A stretch of DNA of 64,000 nt from Streptomyces sp. S465 (GCF_026898115.1 NZ_CP114036.1:4210001-4274000); one strand, 5' to 3'; shown: positions 23,731-32,443, counted from the first letter of the stretch. The notes: generated by a model from the letters alone, not told the origin. Made by a program: numbers and translations.

Positions 23731-26700
23731 GCCAAAACCTCCGCCAGGTGGCGTCCCTTCCGCCCCGCCAGCTGGTTCAGCTGGGTACGGCAGGAGTAGC
23801 CGTCCGCCAGCACCTCCGTGCCCATCTCCGCAGCGCGTACCGACGGCAGCAACTGCTCCTCGGCACAGGCCACCGAGACCTCGTAGTGCCCGTCCTCGAA
23901 GCCGAAGTTGCCCGCCAGACCGCAGCAGCCGCCGCTCAACGCGCCCGTAAGGCCGGCGCGTTCCCGCAGACGGCGCTCGGCGGCGTCGCCGAGGACGGCG
24001 TGCTGGTGGCAGTGGGTCTGGCCGACGACGGGGCGGTCGATCCTCGGCGGCTGCCAGTCCGGGGCGTACCGCTCCAGCGCCTGGGCGAACGTCGACACCG
24101 ACTCGGCCAGGCGTGCGGCGCGCGGGTCGGTGCCGAGGAGTTCGGGGAGGTCGGTGCGGAGGGCGGCCGTGCAGCTGGGTTCGAGGCCGACCACCGGAAG
24201 TCCGGCGTCCAGGGCCGGGGCCATGACGTCCAGCGTGCGCCGCATGACCGTGCGGGCGCGGTCGAGCTGACCGGTGGAGACCCAGGTCAGCCCGCAGCAC
24301 ACGGGCCTGGGCGGGACCACCACCCGCAGCCCGGCCGCCTCCAGCACAGCGACCGCCGACCGGCCGACCGACGGGGAGAGGTGGTTGGTGAAGGTGTCCG
24401 GCCACAGCACGACGGTGCGCCCCCTCCCGGCCCCCTGGCCCGGCCCCTCCTGCTCCCCCGGTCGCCCCGGTGCCGTTGGTGCCGCCGTGCCGCGCCCGGC
24501 CCCGCCGGGCAGCCGCCCGGCCCGTCCCGGCCCGGACCCGGACCCGGTTCCGGCTCCCGCGCCACCCACCGCCGCGCGCACCCACCCGGCCAGCCCCCGA
24601 CCGGCTCCGGACCGGGAGCCGCCACCGGGGTTGGCGGGGCTGGCACCAGGTCCAGCGGGGCGGCCACCGAGACCGGCAGGAGCGCCACCAGGGCTGGCAG
24701 GGCCGGCGTCAGGTCCGGCAGGACCACCACCGGGACCGGCGGCGCCAGCACCAGGACCAGCGGGGCCGACACCAGGACCGCCGGGGCCGGGACCCGGTCG
24801 GGCCTCGGTCCCCGCGCCACGCGCACCCGCGCCCCGCGCCGCCGCGCGCGCCCGCTCCCGCCACCACCTCGTGAAGGGTTCACGGGCCAACTCGGGGATG
24901 TCCCGTTCGGGGGCGAGGCCGCCCATGCGCTTGGCCAGGGCGGCGAGCGGGCTCACCCCGGACAGCGCGTTGAGCACCGGCGCCGCCCGCAGGGCGGCAC
25001 CGGCCCGCAGCCACACCGGGAGCCAGCCCATCGAGTAGTGCGCGGCGGGCCGCAGCCGTCCCTCGTAGTGGTGGTGCAGGAACTCGGCCTTGTACGTGGC
25101 CATGTCGACCTCCACCGGGCAGTCGCTGCGGCAGCCCTTGCAGGACAGGCACAGGTCGAGCGCGTCCCGTACCTCCTCCGAGCGCCAGCCGTCCTGGACG
25201 ACCTCGCCCGCGAGCATCTCGTGCAGCAGCCGGGCGCGGCCGCGCGTGGAGTGCCGCTCCTCGCCGGTCACCCGGTACGACGGGCACATCACGCCCGCGC
25301 CGGACACCGACTCGTTACGGCACTTGGCGACGCCCACACAGCGCCGGACCGCCGCCGAGAAGTCGCCCTTGTCGTGCGGGTAGCCGAACGCGACGTCCAC
25401 CGGGCGCCTGGGCAGGACATCGAAGCGCAGGTTCTGGTCCACGCGCTGGGGGCGGGCCAGGACGCCGGGGTTGAGGCCGCCTTCCGGGTCCCACAGGTCC
25501 TTGAACCGGGAGAAGAGGCCGACCATCTCCTCCCCGTACATGCGCGGCAGCAGCTCGGCGCGGGCCAGCCCGTCGCCGTGCTCACCGGAGAGCGAGCCGC
25601 CGTGGGCGACGACGAGATCGGCGAGGTCGGAGGAGAAGGCCCGGAACACCCGGATCCCGGCCTCACGCATCAGGTCGAAGTCGATGCGGACGTGGATGCA
25701 GCCGTCCCCGAAGTGCCCGTACGGCGTGCCGCGCAGCCCGTGCTGGGCCATCAGGGCGCGGAAATCACGCAGGTAGGCGCCGAGCCGGGGCGGCGGCACC
25801 GCGCAGTCCTCCCAGCCGGGCCACGCCTCGCTGCCGTCCTGGTTGCGCGTGGCCGTGCCGGAGGCGTCCTCGCGCACCCGCCACAGGGCGCGCTGCCCGG
25901 CCGGGTCGGCGACGACGGTGTGGCCGGTGGTGGCCTCGGCGGCGGCGCGGGCCACCTCCTGGGCGCGGGAGAGCGCCTCCTCGCGGTTGGCCCCGCCGAC
26001 CTCCACGAACAGCCACGCGCCGCCCTTGGGCAGCCCGGACGCCCCGGCGACCAGATCGGCGGCCATGCCCTCGACGGTCAGCGGACCGTGGGGCAACAGG
26101 GTGTGCGCGGCCTCGGCCGCCGCGCTCTCGTCGGGGTAGCCGAGCACGGCGAGGGCGCGGGCGCCGGGCGCCTTCACCAGCCTTACGGTCGCCTCGGTCA
26201 CCACGCCGAGGGTGCCCTCGCTGCCGGTGAGGGCGCGGGCGACATCGGCGTTCTTCTCGGGCAGCAGCTCGTCCAGGGCGTAGCCGGAGATCCGCCGGGG
26301 CAGCTCGGGGAAGCCGGTGCGCAGCAGGGCCAGGTGCCGGCCGACCAGGGACCGAATGCCGTCGCGGAGCCGGGCGGGCAGGTCGTGGAGGCCCTGGGCG
26401 GCCCGTACCCGCTCCCCGCCGTAGGTGAGGACGTCCAGCTCGCGGACGTTGTCGGCGGTGGTGCCCCAGGCCACCGAGTGGGAGCCGCAGGAGTTGTTGC
26501 CGATCATGCCGCCGAGGGTGCAGCGGCTGTGGGTGGACGGGTCGGGGCCGAAGGTCAGCCCATGGGCGCCGGCCGCCGCACGGAGGTCGTCCAGGATGAC
26601 CCCGGGCTGGACGACGGCGGTCCGCCGCTCGGGGTCGAGCGAGACGATGCTCCGCATGTGGCGGGTGAAGTCGAGGACGACACCGAGCCCGGTGGCCTGC

Positions 26701-26936
26701 CCCGCGATCGAGGTCCCGGCGCCGCGCGCCACCACCGGCACCCCGCGCTCCCGGCAGACGGCCAGCGCCGCCGCCACGTCGTCCGCGTCGCGCGGTGCGA
26801 CCACTCCGGTGGGCACTCTGCGGTAGTTGGACGCGTCCATGGTCATCAGCGCCCGGCTCGCCGTATCGAAGGAGACGTCCCCGCGGACGGCCCTGCGCAG
26901 CGCCTGCTCCAGCTCGTCTGCCTCGTGGTCAGCCAT
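23691..26936 (-). CDS. FAD-binding and (Fe-S)-binding oxidoreductase (D-2-hydroxy-acid dehydrogenase type)
   Basis: Large flavin/iron-sulfur dehydrogenase of 1081 aa, YdiJ/GlcD-GlcF fusion type, expected to oxidise a D-2-hydroxy acid and pass electrons to the respiratory chain. The FAD-linked oxidase N-domain (VPVVARGAGTSIAGQATG; GGMIGNNSCGSHS) is followed by the C-domain (YGHFGDGCIHVRIDFD; SGEHGDGLAR), ferredoxin-type cysteines (CLSCKGCRSDCP, near residue 600) and two CCG motifs (VCCGLTW ~880, GGCCGLAGNFG ~1005). Residues ~690-830 are a Gly/Pro-rich collagen-like insert (separate entry). ATG 26936 fits the family start although the Shine-Dalgarno spacing is poor. The stop lies inside a tandem-repeat array. 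Confidence 0.88.
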   Translation of the reverse strand: MADHEADELEQALRRAVRGDVSFDTASRALMTMDASNYRRVPTGVVAPRDADDVAAALAVCRERGVPVVARGAGTSIAGQATGLGVVLDFTRHMRSIVSLDPERRTAVVQPGVILDDLRAAAGAHGLTFGPDPSTHSRCTLGGMIGNNSCGSHSVAWGTTADNVRELDVLTYGGERVRAAQGLHDLPARLRDGIRSLVGRHLALLRTGFPELPRRISGYALDELLPEKNADVARALTGSEGTLGVVTEATVRLVKAPGARALAVLGYPDESAAAEAAHTLLPHGPLTVEGMAADLVAGASGLPKGGAWLFVEVGGANREEALSRAQEVARAAAEATTGHTVVADPAGQRALWRVREDASGTATRNQDGSEAWPGWEDCAVPPPRLGAYLRDFRALMAQHGLRGTPYGHFGDGCIHVRIDFDLMREAGIRVFRAFSSDLADLVVAHGGSLSGEHGDGLARAELLPRMYGEEMVGLFSRFKDLWDPEGGLNPGVLARPQRVDQNLRFDVLPRRPVDVAFGYPHDKGDFSAAVRRCVGVAKCRNESVSGAGVMCPSYRVTGEERHSTRGRARLLHEMLAGEVVQDGWRSEEVRDALDLCLSCKGCRSDCPVEVDMATYKAEFLHHHYEGRLRPAAHYSMGWLPVWLRAGAALRAAPVLNALSGVSPLAALAKRMGGLAPERDIPELAREPFTRWWRERARAAARGAGARGAGTEARPGPGPGGPGVGPAGPGAGAAGPGGGPAGPDAGPASPGGAPAGLGGRPAGPGASPANPGGGSRSGAGRGLAGWVRAAVGGAGAGTGSGSGPGRAGRLPGGAGRGTAAPTAPGRPGEQEGPGQGAGRGRTVVLWPDTFTNHLSPSVGRSAVAVLEAAGLRVVVPPRPVCCGLTWVSTGQLDRARTVMRRTLDVMAPALDAGLPVVGLEPSCTAALRTDLPELLGTDPRAARLAESVSTFAQALERYAPDWQPPRIDRPVVGQTHCHQHAVLGDAAERRLRERAGLTGALSGGCCGLAGNFGFEDGHYEVSVACAEEQLLPSVRAAEMGTEVLADGYSCRTQLNQLAGRKGRHLAEVLADGLAKGVAGGSA
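24440..24870 (-). repeat. Collagen-like Gly-Pro-rich coding repeat
   Basis: Within the FAD/Fe-S oxidase gene, short imperfect repeats encode runs such as GPAGPGAGAAGPGGGPAG. They form a ~140-residue disordered linker between the [4Fe-4S] domain and the CCG domains. The reading frame is kept open throughout. Confidence 0.75.
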
Positions 26937-27102
26937 GCCTCCATGGTCCACGGCGAGCGGACCGTTGAAAATGTCCAATTCCGATTCATGGCCGTCGTGT
27001 TCCGAGATCGCGGCTACAGCGGGGCGATCGCCCACGTCAACACGGTGTGGACGGGTTGTCTCAGCCGCTGGACGCACGGTCGGACGGCGAGGGCCGACGG
27101 AT

Positions 27103-27116
27103 TAGGCTTCGGTTCG
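27103..27116 (+). promoter_or_regulatory. -10 box for leaderless serC transcript
   Basis: TAGGCT (27103-27108) lies seven nucleotides before the GTG start, the spacing seen in leaderless actinobacterial genes. There is no Shine-Dalgarno. Confidence 0.5.
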
Positions 27117-28234
27117 TGGCTGAGATCCGGATTCCCGATGACATCAAGCCCGCCGACGGACGCTTCGGCTCGGGCCCCTCCAAGGTGCGCACCGAGGCGC
27201 TCAGTGCCCTGGCCGCCACCGGAAGTTCCCTGCTGGGCACCTCCCACCGGCAGGCTCCGGTCAAGAACCTGGTCGGCGCGGTGCGCGAAGGGGTGCGCGA
27301 ACTCTTCCAGCTCCCGGAGGGGTACGAGGTCATCCTGGGCAACGGCGGCTCCACCGCCTTCTGGGACATCGCGACCCACGGTCTGATCGAGTCCAAGTCC
27401 CAGCACCTGTCCTTCGGCGAGTTCTCCTCGAAGTTCGCCAAGGCGGCGAAGCTCGCGCCGTGGCTGGCGGAGCCCACGGTGATCTCCTCCGACCCGGGCA
27501 CCCACCCAGAGCCGCAGGCCGAGAGCGGCACGGACGTGTACGCCTTCACCCACAACGAGACCTCCACCGGTGTCGCCATGCCCATCCAGCGGGTGGCCGG
27601 CGCCGACGAGGGCGCGCTGGTGCTGGTGGACGCCACCTCCGGTGCGGGCGGTCTGCCGGTCGACATCGCCGAGACGGACGTCTACTACTTCGCGCCGCAG
27701 AAGTCCTTCGCGGCGGACGGCGGCCTGTGGATCGGCGTGTTCTCCCCCGCCGCGCTCGAGCGCGCCGCCCGCGTCCACGCGTCCGGCCGGCACGTCCCGG
27801 AGTTCTTCTCGCTGCCGACCGCGATCGACAACTCGCTGAAGAACCAGACGTACAACACCCCGGCGCTGGCGACGCTCTTCCTGCTCAACGACCAGCTGGA
27901 GTGGATCAACGGACAGGGCGGCCTGGACTGGGCCGTGCGGCGCACCGCGACCTCCTCGCGCACGCTGTACGGGTGGGCCGAGGAGGCCAAGTTCGCCACC
28001 CCGTTCGTGGCCGACCCGGCCAAGCGGTCGCAGGTCGTCGGCACGATCGACTTCAACGAGGAGATCGACGCCGCCGCGGTCGCCAAGGCGCTGCGGGCCA
28101 ACGGGATCGTGGACACCGAGCCGTACCGCAAGCTGGGCCGCAACCAGCTGCGGGTGGCGATGTTCCCGGCCGTCGACCCGGCGGACGTCCAGGCGCTGAC
28201 GGCGTGCGTGGACTACGTCATCGAGCACCTCTGA
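27116..28234 (+). CDS. serC: Phosphoserine aminotransferase
   Basis: PLP enzyme of serine biosynthesis (3-phosphohydroxypyruvate + Glu to phosphoserine + 2-oxoglutarate); 372 aa, the usual length. GTG 27116 gives AEIRIPDDIKPADGRFGSGP, the standard actinobacterial N-terminus. Diagnostic features are LLGTSHRQAPVKNLVG, GNGGSTAFWD, VDATSGAGGLPVDI and the Schiff-base Lys in YYFAPQKSFAADGG. The C-terminus LGRNQLRVAMFPAVDP is intact. A strong hairpin follows the stop. Confidence 0.97.
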   Translation: MAEIRIPDDIKPADGRFGSGPSKVRTEALSALAATGSSLLGTSHRQAPVKNLVGAVREGVRELFQLPEGYEVILGNGGSTAFWDIATHGLIESKSQHLSFGEFSSKFAKAAKLAPWLAEPTVISSDPGTHPEPQAESGTDVYAFTHNETSTGVAMPIQRVAGADEGALVLVDATSGAGGLPVDIAETDVYYFAPQKSFAADGGLWIGVFSPAALERAARVHASGRHVPEFFSLPTAIDNSLKNQTYNTPALATLFLLNDQLEWINGQGGLDWAVRRTATSSRTLYGWAEEAKFATPFVADPAKRSQVVGTIDFNEEIDAAAVAKALRANGIVDTEPYRKLGRNQLRVAMFPAVDPADVQALTACVDYVIEHL

Positions 28235-28290
28235 GGGTGCCTGCTCACGGGTTGCCCGTTCATGGGTCGCCCGTTCATGGGTGAGCGTGA

Positions 28291-28320
28291 GGGGCCCGCG
28301 GCCGACCGGCCGCGGGCCCC
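28291..28320. terminator. Bidirectional terminator between serC and the beta-propeller gene
   Basis: A perfect 13-bp GC stem (28291-28303 with 28308-28320) and 4-nt loop lies 56 nt after the serC stop. The convergent gene ends at 28376. Just before it, GCCCGTTCATGGGT occurs twice in tandem (28251-28282). Confidence 0.85.
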
Positions 28321-28375
28321 TTCGCACGGGTGAGGCCCACGGGGGATGCGCACCAGGGATGCGCACGGGTGACGA

Positions 28376-29422
28376 TCAGGTACGACTCCGGCGGAAGAGC
28401 CTGCGCAGGCCGTAGAACACCACCAGCGCACCGGCGAAGGTGAGCCCGGCCTTGACCAGGTTGCCGTTCTTCTCGTCATCGGAGAGCTTGCCGTCGGGGC
28501 GGTCGGAGTACTCCCCCTTCTTCTTCTGCTCCTTCGCGGTGGCGTCCGGCAGCAGTTCCCCGCCGAGGTCCACCGGCGTCACCTTGGAGCCCGCGCCCTC
28601 GGTGCCGTACATGAGCGTGCCGCCGTCGGGGGTGAAGGTGACCGACTCGCCCTGCCGCTGGAGCGGCAGTCCCGGCTCCTCCTCGAGCTTCGTCGGCTTG
28701 TCGTTCCGCCAGCGGTACTCGGCGGCCGAGAAGTAGCCGCGGAGCACCAGCCGGGTGCCGTCCGGGGAGAACGCCCCGTCCGTGACCTCCAGATCGAGGT
28801 CGGAGACCCGCCGGAAGACATTCACCCCCGAGGAGCTCAGCGTGGCCGGTCCGATGTACAGCCCGCCGTCCTCGTCGCTCTTGCTGGCGATGTAGACGCG
28901 GCCCGTCCTGGGGTTAACCATCAGCGCCTCGGCATTGCGCGGCCCGCCCTGGTACTGGACGGTGAACTGGGTCGCGGTGACGGTGGTGTCCTTCAGCTGC
29001 TTCGGCTCGGGGAACCGGTAGATCCACACATGGGACCACTGGCCGCCCAGGTTGTCGCCGATATCGCCGACGTAGACATTGCCGTCCGGCCCTATCGAGA
29101 TCGCTTCCACATCGCGGGGACTTCCTATGCCGCGCAGGGTGACCCGCGCGACCGTCTTCCCGGTCCGGCCGTCGACGGCGTAGACGTACGGCCCGTCCGA
29201 ACTGTCGTTGTGCGTCCAGTAGACGCCGGGGTGGAGACGGCTCGCGGCGAGACCACTGGACTCGGTGATCCGTGGATCCTCGATCGTGAAGGGAGACGGC
29301 GACGACGACGAGCCGGCGGCGGCCGGGGCGGCAGCGGCGGCCGGGGCGGCAGCGGCGGCCGGGGCGGCTGCGGACACGGCCAGCAGCGCGGCGGCGCCGA
29401 GTACGAACGGAAGCGGACGCAT
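28376..29422 (-). CDS. Exported beta-propeller-like protein with C-terminal membrane anchor
   Basis: Secreted, membrane-anchored protein of 348 aa. The signal peptide (MRPLPFVLGAAALLAVSAA) is followed by an Ala/Pro repeat from 18-bp units. The body has repeated blade-like strands: SSGLAASRLHPGVYWTHND, DVEAISIGPDGNVYVGDIGDN, NAEALMVNPRTGRVYIASKS, DGAFSPDGTRLVLRGYF, SVTFTPDGGTLMYGTEG. A Lys/Glu/Asp stalk and a single C-terminal helix (AGLTFAGALVVFYGL) with an RRLFRRS tail end it, like a cell-surface anchor without a sortase motif. The ligand is unknown. Confidence 0.8.
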   Translation of the reverse strand: MRPLPFVLGAAALLAVSAAAPAAAAAPAAAAAPAAAGSSSSPSPFTIEDPRITESSGLAASRLHPGVYWTHNDSSDGPYVYAVDGRTGKTVARVTLRGIGSPRDVEAISIGPDGNVYVGDIGDNLGGQWSHVWIYRFPEPKQLKDTTVTATQFTVQYQGGPRNAEALMVNPRTGRVYIASKSDEDGGLYIGPATLSSSGVNVFRRVSDLDLEVTDGAFSPDGTRLVLRGYFSAAEYRWRNDKPTKLEEEPGLPLQRQGESVTFTPDGGTLMYGTEGAGSKVTPVDLGGELLPDATAKEQKKKGEYSDRPDGKLSDDEKNGNLVKAGLTFAGALVVFYGLRRLFRRSRT

Positions 29423-29553
29423 GGGCCCAAGCCTGCCATCCCGCCGGGGGCGTCAGGTGCCGGAACCACGCCGCGGGACGCCCTCCGGCCACGCATGACT
29501 TCCCGGATAACGGGCAGATAACGTCCGCCAATTATCCGCGAGAGCGGAGAAGT

Positions 29554-29598
29554 CGAAATAACCCCGAGATTATTTGATCCCATCCGGGGATTATTTCG
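29554..29598. promoter_or_regulatory. AT-containing inverted repeat in a divergent promoter region
   Basis: Arms CGAAATAACCCCG (29554-29566) and CGGGGATTATTTCG (29585-29598) are complementary apart from one bulged base. The 18-nt centre repeats the motif GATTATTTGATCC. In 73% GC DNA this AT-rich dyad between two divergent genes stands out as a likely regulator site or structured leader. Confidence 0.5.
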
Positions 29599-29641
29599 GC
29601 GAGAAATTTATCGGTCATTGACGGCATAGCGGGCGGCGGCA

Positions 29642-29670
29642 TTGCGATACAGAAAGGCCCCCCTTACGGT
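29642..29670 (+). promoter_or_regulatory. Promoter for the tetraspan protein gene, leaderless spacing
   Basis: TTGCGA (29642-29647), 17-bp spacer, TACGGT (29665-29670), then eight nucleotides to ATG 29679. There is no Shine-Dalgarno before that ATG. Confidence 0.55.
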
Positions 29671-29678
29671 CTCTGCTC

Positions 29679-30230
29679 ATGAGCGAATACAGCCAGTCCT
29701 CCTATGCGCAGACCGCACCTCCCACGCATTCCACAGGAGCCCCGAACGGCGGTGCCGCACCGGCCGCGCCGTCCAAGAAGATCGCGATCTTCGGGATCGT
29801 CGGCTCGGTGATCGCGCTGGTCGGCTCCCTGGTGAACTGGGTGGTCTCCGACGCCGAGGGCGCCACCGGGGGCATCAAGGGCATCGACGGCGACGGCATC
29901 ATCACGCTGATCGTCGCCCTGGTCGCGGCGGTCCTGTTCATCGCCGCCATGGCCACCAAGAAGGCGGTGATCTACCTGGTCAGCGCGGTTGCGGGGCTCG
30001 CCATGGCGATCGTCGCGGGCCTCAACATCTCGGACCCCGAGCGGCTGGTCGTCCAGAAGCTGACGGACGAGGAGGGGGTGTCGCAGAGCGTCGCGGAGAA
30101 GGCGGCGGAGCAGGCCGCGAAGCTGTACGACATGACCGCGGGGCCGGGGCTCTACATGGTCCTCATCGGCGCGCTGCTGGCCCTGGCCCTCGGCGTCCTC
30201 GGCTTCATGAAGGCCCGCGCCGCCCGGTAA
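29679..30230 (+). CDS. Small four-helix membrane protein of unknown function
   Basis: 183 aa. A Ser/Thr/Ala/Pro/Tyr-rich cytoplasmic head (MSEYSQSSYAQTAPPTHSTG) precedes four predicted helices: IAIFGIVGSVIALVGSLVNW, IITLIVALVAAVLFIAA, AVIYLVSAVAGLAMAIVAG and MVLIGALLALALGVLGF. A soluble helical loop rich in Glu/Lys (LTDEEGVSQSVAEKAAEQ) lies between helices 3 and 4. I do not recognise a family. It is divergent from the anchored propeller protein, with which it shares the upstream palindrome region. Confidence 0.75.
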   Translation: MSEYSQSSYAQTAPPTHSTGAPNGGAAPAAPSKKIAIFGIVGSVIALVGSLVNWVVSDAEGATGGIKGIDGDGIITLIVALVAAVLFIAAMATKKAVIYLVSAVAGLAMAIVAGLNISDPERLVVQKLTDEEGVSQSVAEKAAEQAAKLYDMTAGPGLYMVLIGALLALALGVLGFMKARAAR

Positions 30231-30261
30231 TCGCCTTCGGCGATTCAGCCGGACCCATCAC

Positions 30262-30299
30262 GCCCGCTTTTTGACCGCACGGGGGGCCAAAAAGCGGGC
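30262..30299. terminator. Terminator hairpin with A/T-rich stem
   Basis: A 12-bp perfect stem (30262-30273 with 30288-30299) reading GCCCGCTTTTTG with a 14-nt loop lies 31 nt after the membrane-protein stop. Confidence 0.85.
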
Positions 30300-30478
30300 C
30301 TTCGGGTTTTCTGTGGGGCGTGGGGAATTCACGGAGGGGGTGGTGAGTGATTCCCTCGGAATTTTTCGGATAATTCTCTCCCCGGCGGCCGCCGATACCT
30401 CGGACTCGCCCCACGCGATTCCGGTCCTCGATTCCGGCCCTCTTGATTAGAGCGCACTCCAACGGCTTGGCTGACCCC

Positions 30479-31474
30479 ATGGAGTACACACAGCTCGGAC
30501 GCACAGGTCTCAAGGTCAGCCGGATCGTTCTCGGCACCATGAACTTCGGTCCGCAGACCGAGGAGGCCGACAGCCACTCGATCATGGATGCGGCGCTCGA
30601 CGCCGGCATCAACTTCTTCGACACCGCCAATGTGTACGGCTGGGGCGCGAACAAGGGCCGCACCGAGGAGATCATCGGGAGCTGGTTCGCCCAGGGTGGC
30701 GGGCGGCGCGAGAAGACGGTCCTCGCGACCAAGGTGTACGCGAACATGGCCGCGGACGATGTGGCCTGGCCGAATACCGACAAGCTCTCGGCCGTCAACA
30801 TCCGCCGGTCCGTGGACGCCAGCCTCAAGCGGCTCGGCACGGACTACATCGACCTCTACCAGTTCCACCACGTGGACCGCTCCACCCCGTGGGACGAGGT
30901 CTGGCAGGCCATCGACGTCCTCGTCCAGCAGGGCAAGATCATCTACGCCGGTTCGTCCAACCACGCGGGCTGGCACATCGCCCAGGCCAATGAGACCGCG
31001 TCCCGCCGCGGCTCGTACGGGCTGGTCAGCGAGCAGTGCCTGTACAACCTGGCCGAACGCCGCGCCGAGATGGAGGTCATCCCGGCCGCGCAGGAGTACG
31101 GCCTGGGCGTCATCCCCTGGTCGCCGCTGCACGGCGGGCTGCTCGGCGGCGCGATCCGCAAGGAGCGTGAGGGCGGCGGTTCGCGCACCACATCGGGCCG
31201 CAGCGGCGACGCGCTGAAGAACACCAAGGTGCGCGAACAGATCCAGCGGTACGAGGACCTGCTGGACAAGCACGGTATCGAGCCCGGCGAGGCGGCCCTG
31301 GCCTGGCTGCTCACCCGGCCCGGGGTGACCGGTCCGATCGTGGGCCCGCGCACGGCCGAGCAGCTGGCGTCGGCGCTGCGCGCCGCCGATCTGAAGCTCA
31401 GCGAGGAGCTGCTGGCCGAGCTGGACGAGATCTTCCCGGGGCCGGGGCCGTCGCCCGAGGCGTTCGCCTGGTAG
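30479..31474 (+). CDS. Aldo/keto reductase
   Basis: NADPH-dependent oxidoreductase with a TIM barrel, 331 aa from ATG 30479. The frame extends to 30443, but MEYTQLGRTGLKVSRI is the standard N-terminus; there is no clear Shine-Dalgarno. The catalytic tetrad is visible: Asp in NFFDTANVYG, Tyr in VYGWG, Lys in VLATKVY, His in YQFHHVDRSTP. Cofactor-site residues lie in GVTGPIVGPRTAEQL. It resembles the YhdN/AKR11-type or voltage-channel beta-like group; the substrate is unknown. A 13-bp stem terminator follows. Confidence 0.9.
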   Translation: MEYTQLGRTGLKVSRIVLGTMNFGPQTEEADSHSIMDAALDAGINFFDTANVYGWGANKGRTEEIIGSWFAQGGGRREKTVLATKVYANMAADDVAWPNTDKLSAVNIRRSVDASLKRLGTDYIDLYQFHHVDRSTPWDEVWQAIDVLVQQGKIIYAGSSNHAGWHIAQANETASRRGSYGLVSEQCLYNLAERRAEMEVIPAAQEYGLGVIPWSPLHGGLLGGAIRKEREGGGSRTTSGRSGDALKNTKVREQIQRYEDLLDKHGIEPGEAALAWLLTRPGVTGPIVGPRTAEQLASALRAADLKLSEELLAELDEIFPGPGPSPEAFAW

Positions 31475-31515
31475 CGGGGAGGCTCCGCTTGGTCAGCGTG
31501 GTCGAGTGCGTGGAG

Positions 31516-31545
31516 GAGGCGTGGGCCGTGTGCGGCCCACGCCTC
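31516..31545. terminator. Bidirectional terminator
   Basis: A perfect 13-bp stem (31516-31528 with 31533-31545) with TGTG loop lies between the reductase and the convergent short membrane-peptide gene. Confidence 0.85.
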
Positions 31546-31559
31546 GCTTCGCTCCCGTT

Positions 31560-31649
31560 TCAGCCTCCTAGGGCGGCCGCCGCGGCGACGACGACGAGAA
31601 TCAGCACCAGCGCGCCGCTCATGATCATGTTCCGGGTCTTGGGGTCCAC
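31560..31649 (-). CDS. 29-aa single-span membrane peptide
   Basis: Small ORF starting GTG 31649: a charged head (MDPKTRN), then MIMSGALVLILVVVAAAAAL and GG-stop, an almost ideal lone transmembrane helix. It lies 22 nt downstream of the ThpR gene on the same strand and ends 15 nt before a strong terminator, so it is probably the last cistron of that transcript. The Shine-Dalgarno is weak; the internal ATG 31628 would shorten it to 22 aa. Short hydrophobic proteins of this kind recur in Streptomyces genomes and are often missed. No function can be assigned. Confidence 0.6.
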   Translation of the reverse strand: MDPKTRNMIMSGALVLILVVVAAAAALGG

Positions 31650-31671
31650 ACCCCGAGACTAGCCGGACCGC

Positions 31672-32268
31672 TCAGTGCCCCAGCGGCCAGGCCGCCACCA
31701 CCTCGTAGCGCGGCTGCCGCCCGGGGACGCCCGGGGCCGGTGGATGGCTGCGCACCAGGCTGAGCTCCCGCACGGTCCACTCCTGGCCGGCGAAGTCCGC
31801 GAGCCGCTCGGCGTACGGCGCGAGGCTGAGGCCGGCGGAGCCGTGGCGTGCGGAGCCGTGGCGTGCGGAGCGGGCGCGCGCGATGGTCAGATGCGGATGG
31901 TACGGGCGGTGCCGGTCCATCGGGATCCCGGCCCGCCGGCCCCCCGCGGCGGCGGAGTCGGCCAGCCCCCGCAGCGTCTCGCTGTCGCCGTCGACGCCCA
32001 CCCACACCACGCGGTCGTCGAACCGGCCCCCGCGGGCGAGCCGCAGCTCGTGGGGGCGGTGCCGGTGGGCGGCGCGGGCCAGCCGGGTGTGCAGCTCGGG
32101 CAGCACCTCCTCGGCCACCTCCCCGTAGAAGGCGAGCGTGAAGTGCCAGCCCTCCCGCTCGGTCCAGCGCAACCCGTCCGCCCCCGGCAGCGCCCGGAGC
32201 GCCTCGACTCGCGCGGCCAGCTCGGCGACGGCGGCGTCCGGCGGCAACACGGCGGCGAAGAGTCTCAC
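31672..32268 (-). CDS. thpR: RNA 2',3'-cyclic phosphodiesterase (2H family, LigT/ThpR)
   Basis: 2H phosphoesterase acting on 2',3'-cyclic or 2',5'-linked RNA ends; 198 aa from GTG 32268 (GGGGGAGA upstream), which yields VRLFAAVLPPDAAV, the typical first strand. Both HxT/S motifs are present: HFTLAF (about residue 42) and HPHLTIAR (about residue 125). Between them a short duplication (15 bp twice, around 31838-31870) gives SARHGSARHGSAG, a small expanded loop. It is followed on the same strand by the 29-aa membrane peptide. Confidence 0.9.
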   Translation of the reverse strand: MRLFAAVLPPDAAVAELAARVEALRALPGADGLRWTEREGWHFTLAFYGEVAEEVLPELHTRLARAAHRHRPHELRLARGGRFDDRVVWVGVDGDSETLRGLADSAAAGGRRAGIPMDRHRPYHPHLTIARARSARHGSARHGSAGLSLAPYAERLADFAGQEWTVRELSLVRSHPPAPGVPGRQPRYEVVAAWPLGH

Positions 32269-32307
32269 CCGCCCAGTCTCCCCCACGGGGTGCCGCCTTC
32301 GCGGCAC

Positions 32308-32443
32308 GGACAGCTGGACCGGGGTTGCCCGCGGGGGGCGGGGTTGCCGCGGGGGGCGGGGTTGCCCCGGGGAGGGTGGGGATGCCCGGGGGCGGGGTTG
32401 CCCCAGGGGGCGGGTGCCGGGGGCGGGGCCTCCGGTGCGGCGC
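32308..32443. repeat. G-rich TTGCC-interspersed repeats
   Basis: Runs of four to six G separated by TTGCC, TGCC or GATGCC recur at ~10-20 bp intervals on the plus strand, a potential G-quadruplex tract. It lies at the promoter side of thpR. Confidence 0.6.

Noticed and set aside
23169..27386. 1405-codon plus-strand open frame
   Set aside because: Antisense shadow of the FAD/Fe-S oxidase extended through tandem repeats; no family motif.
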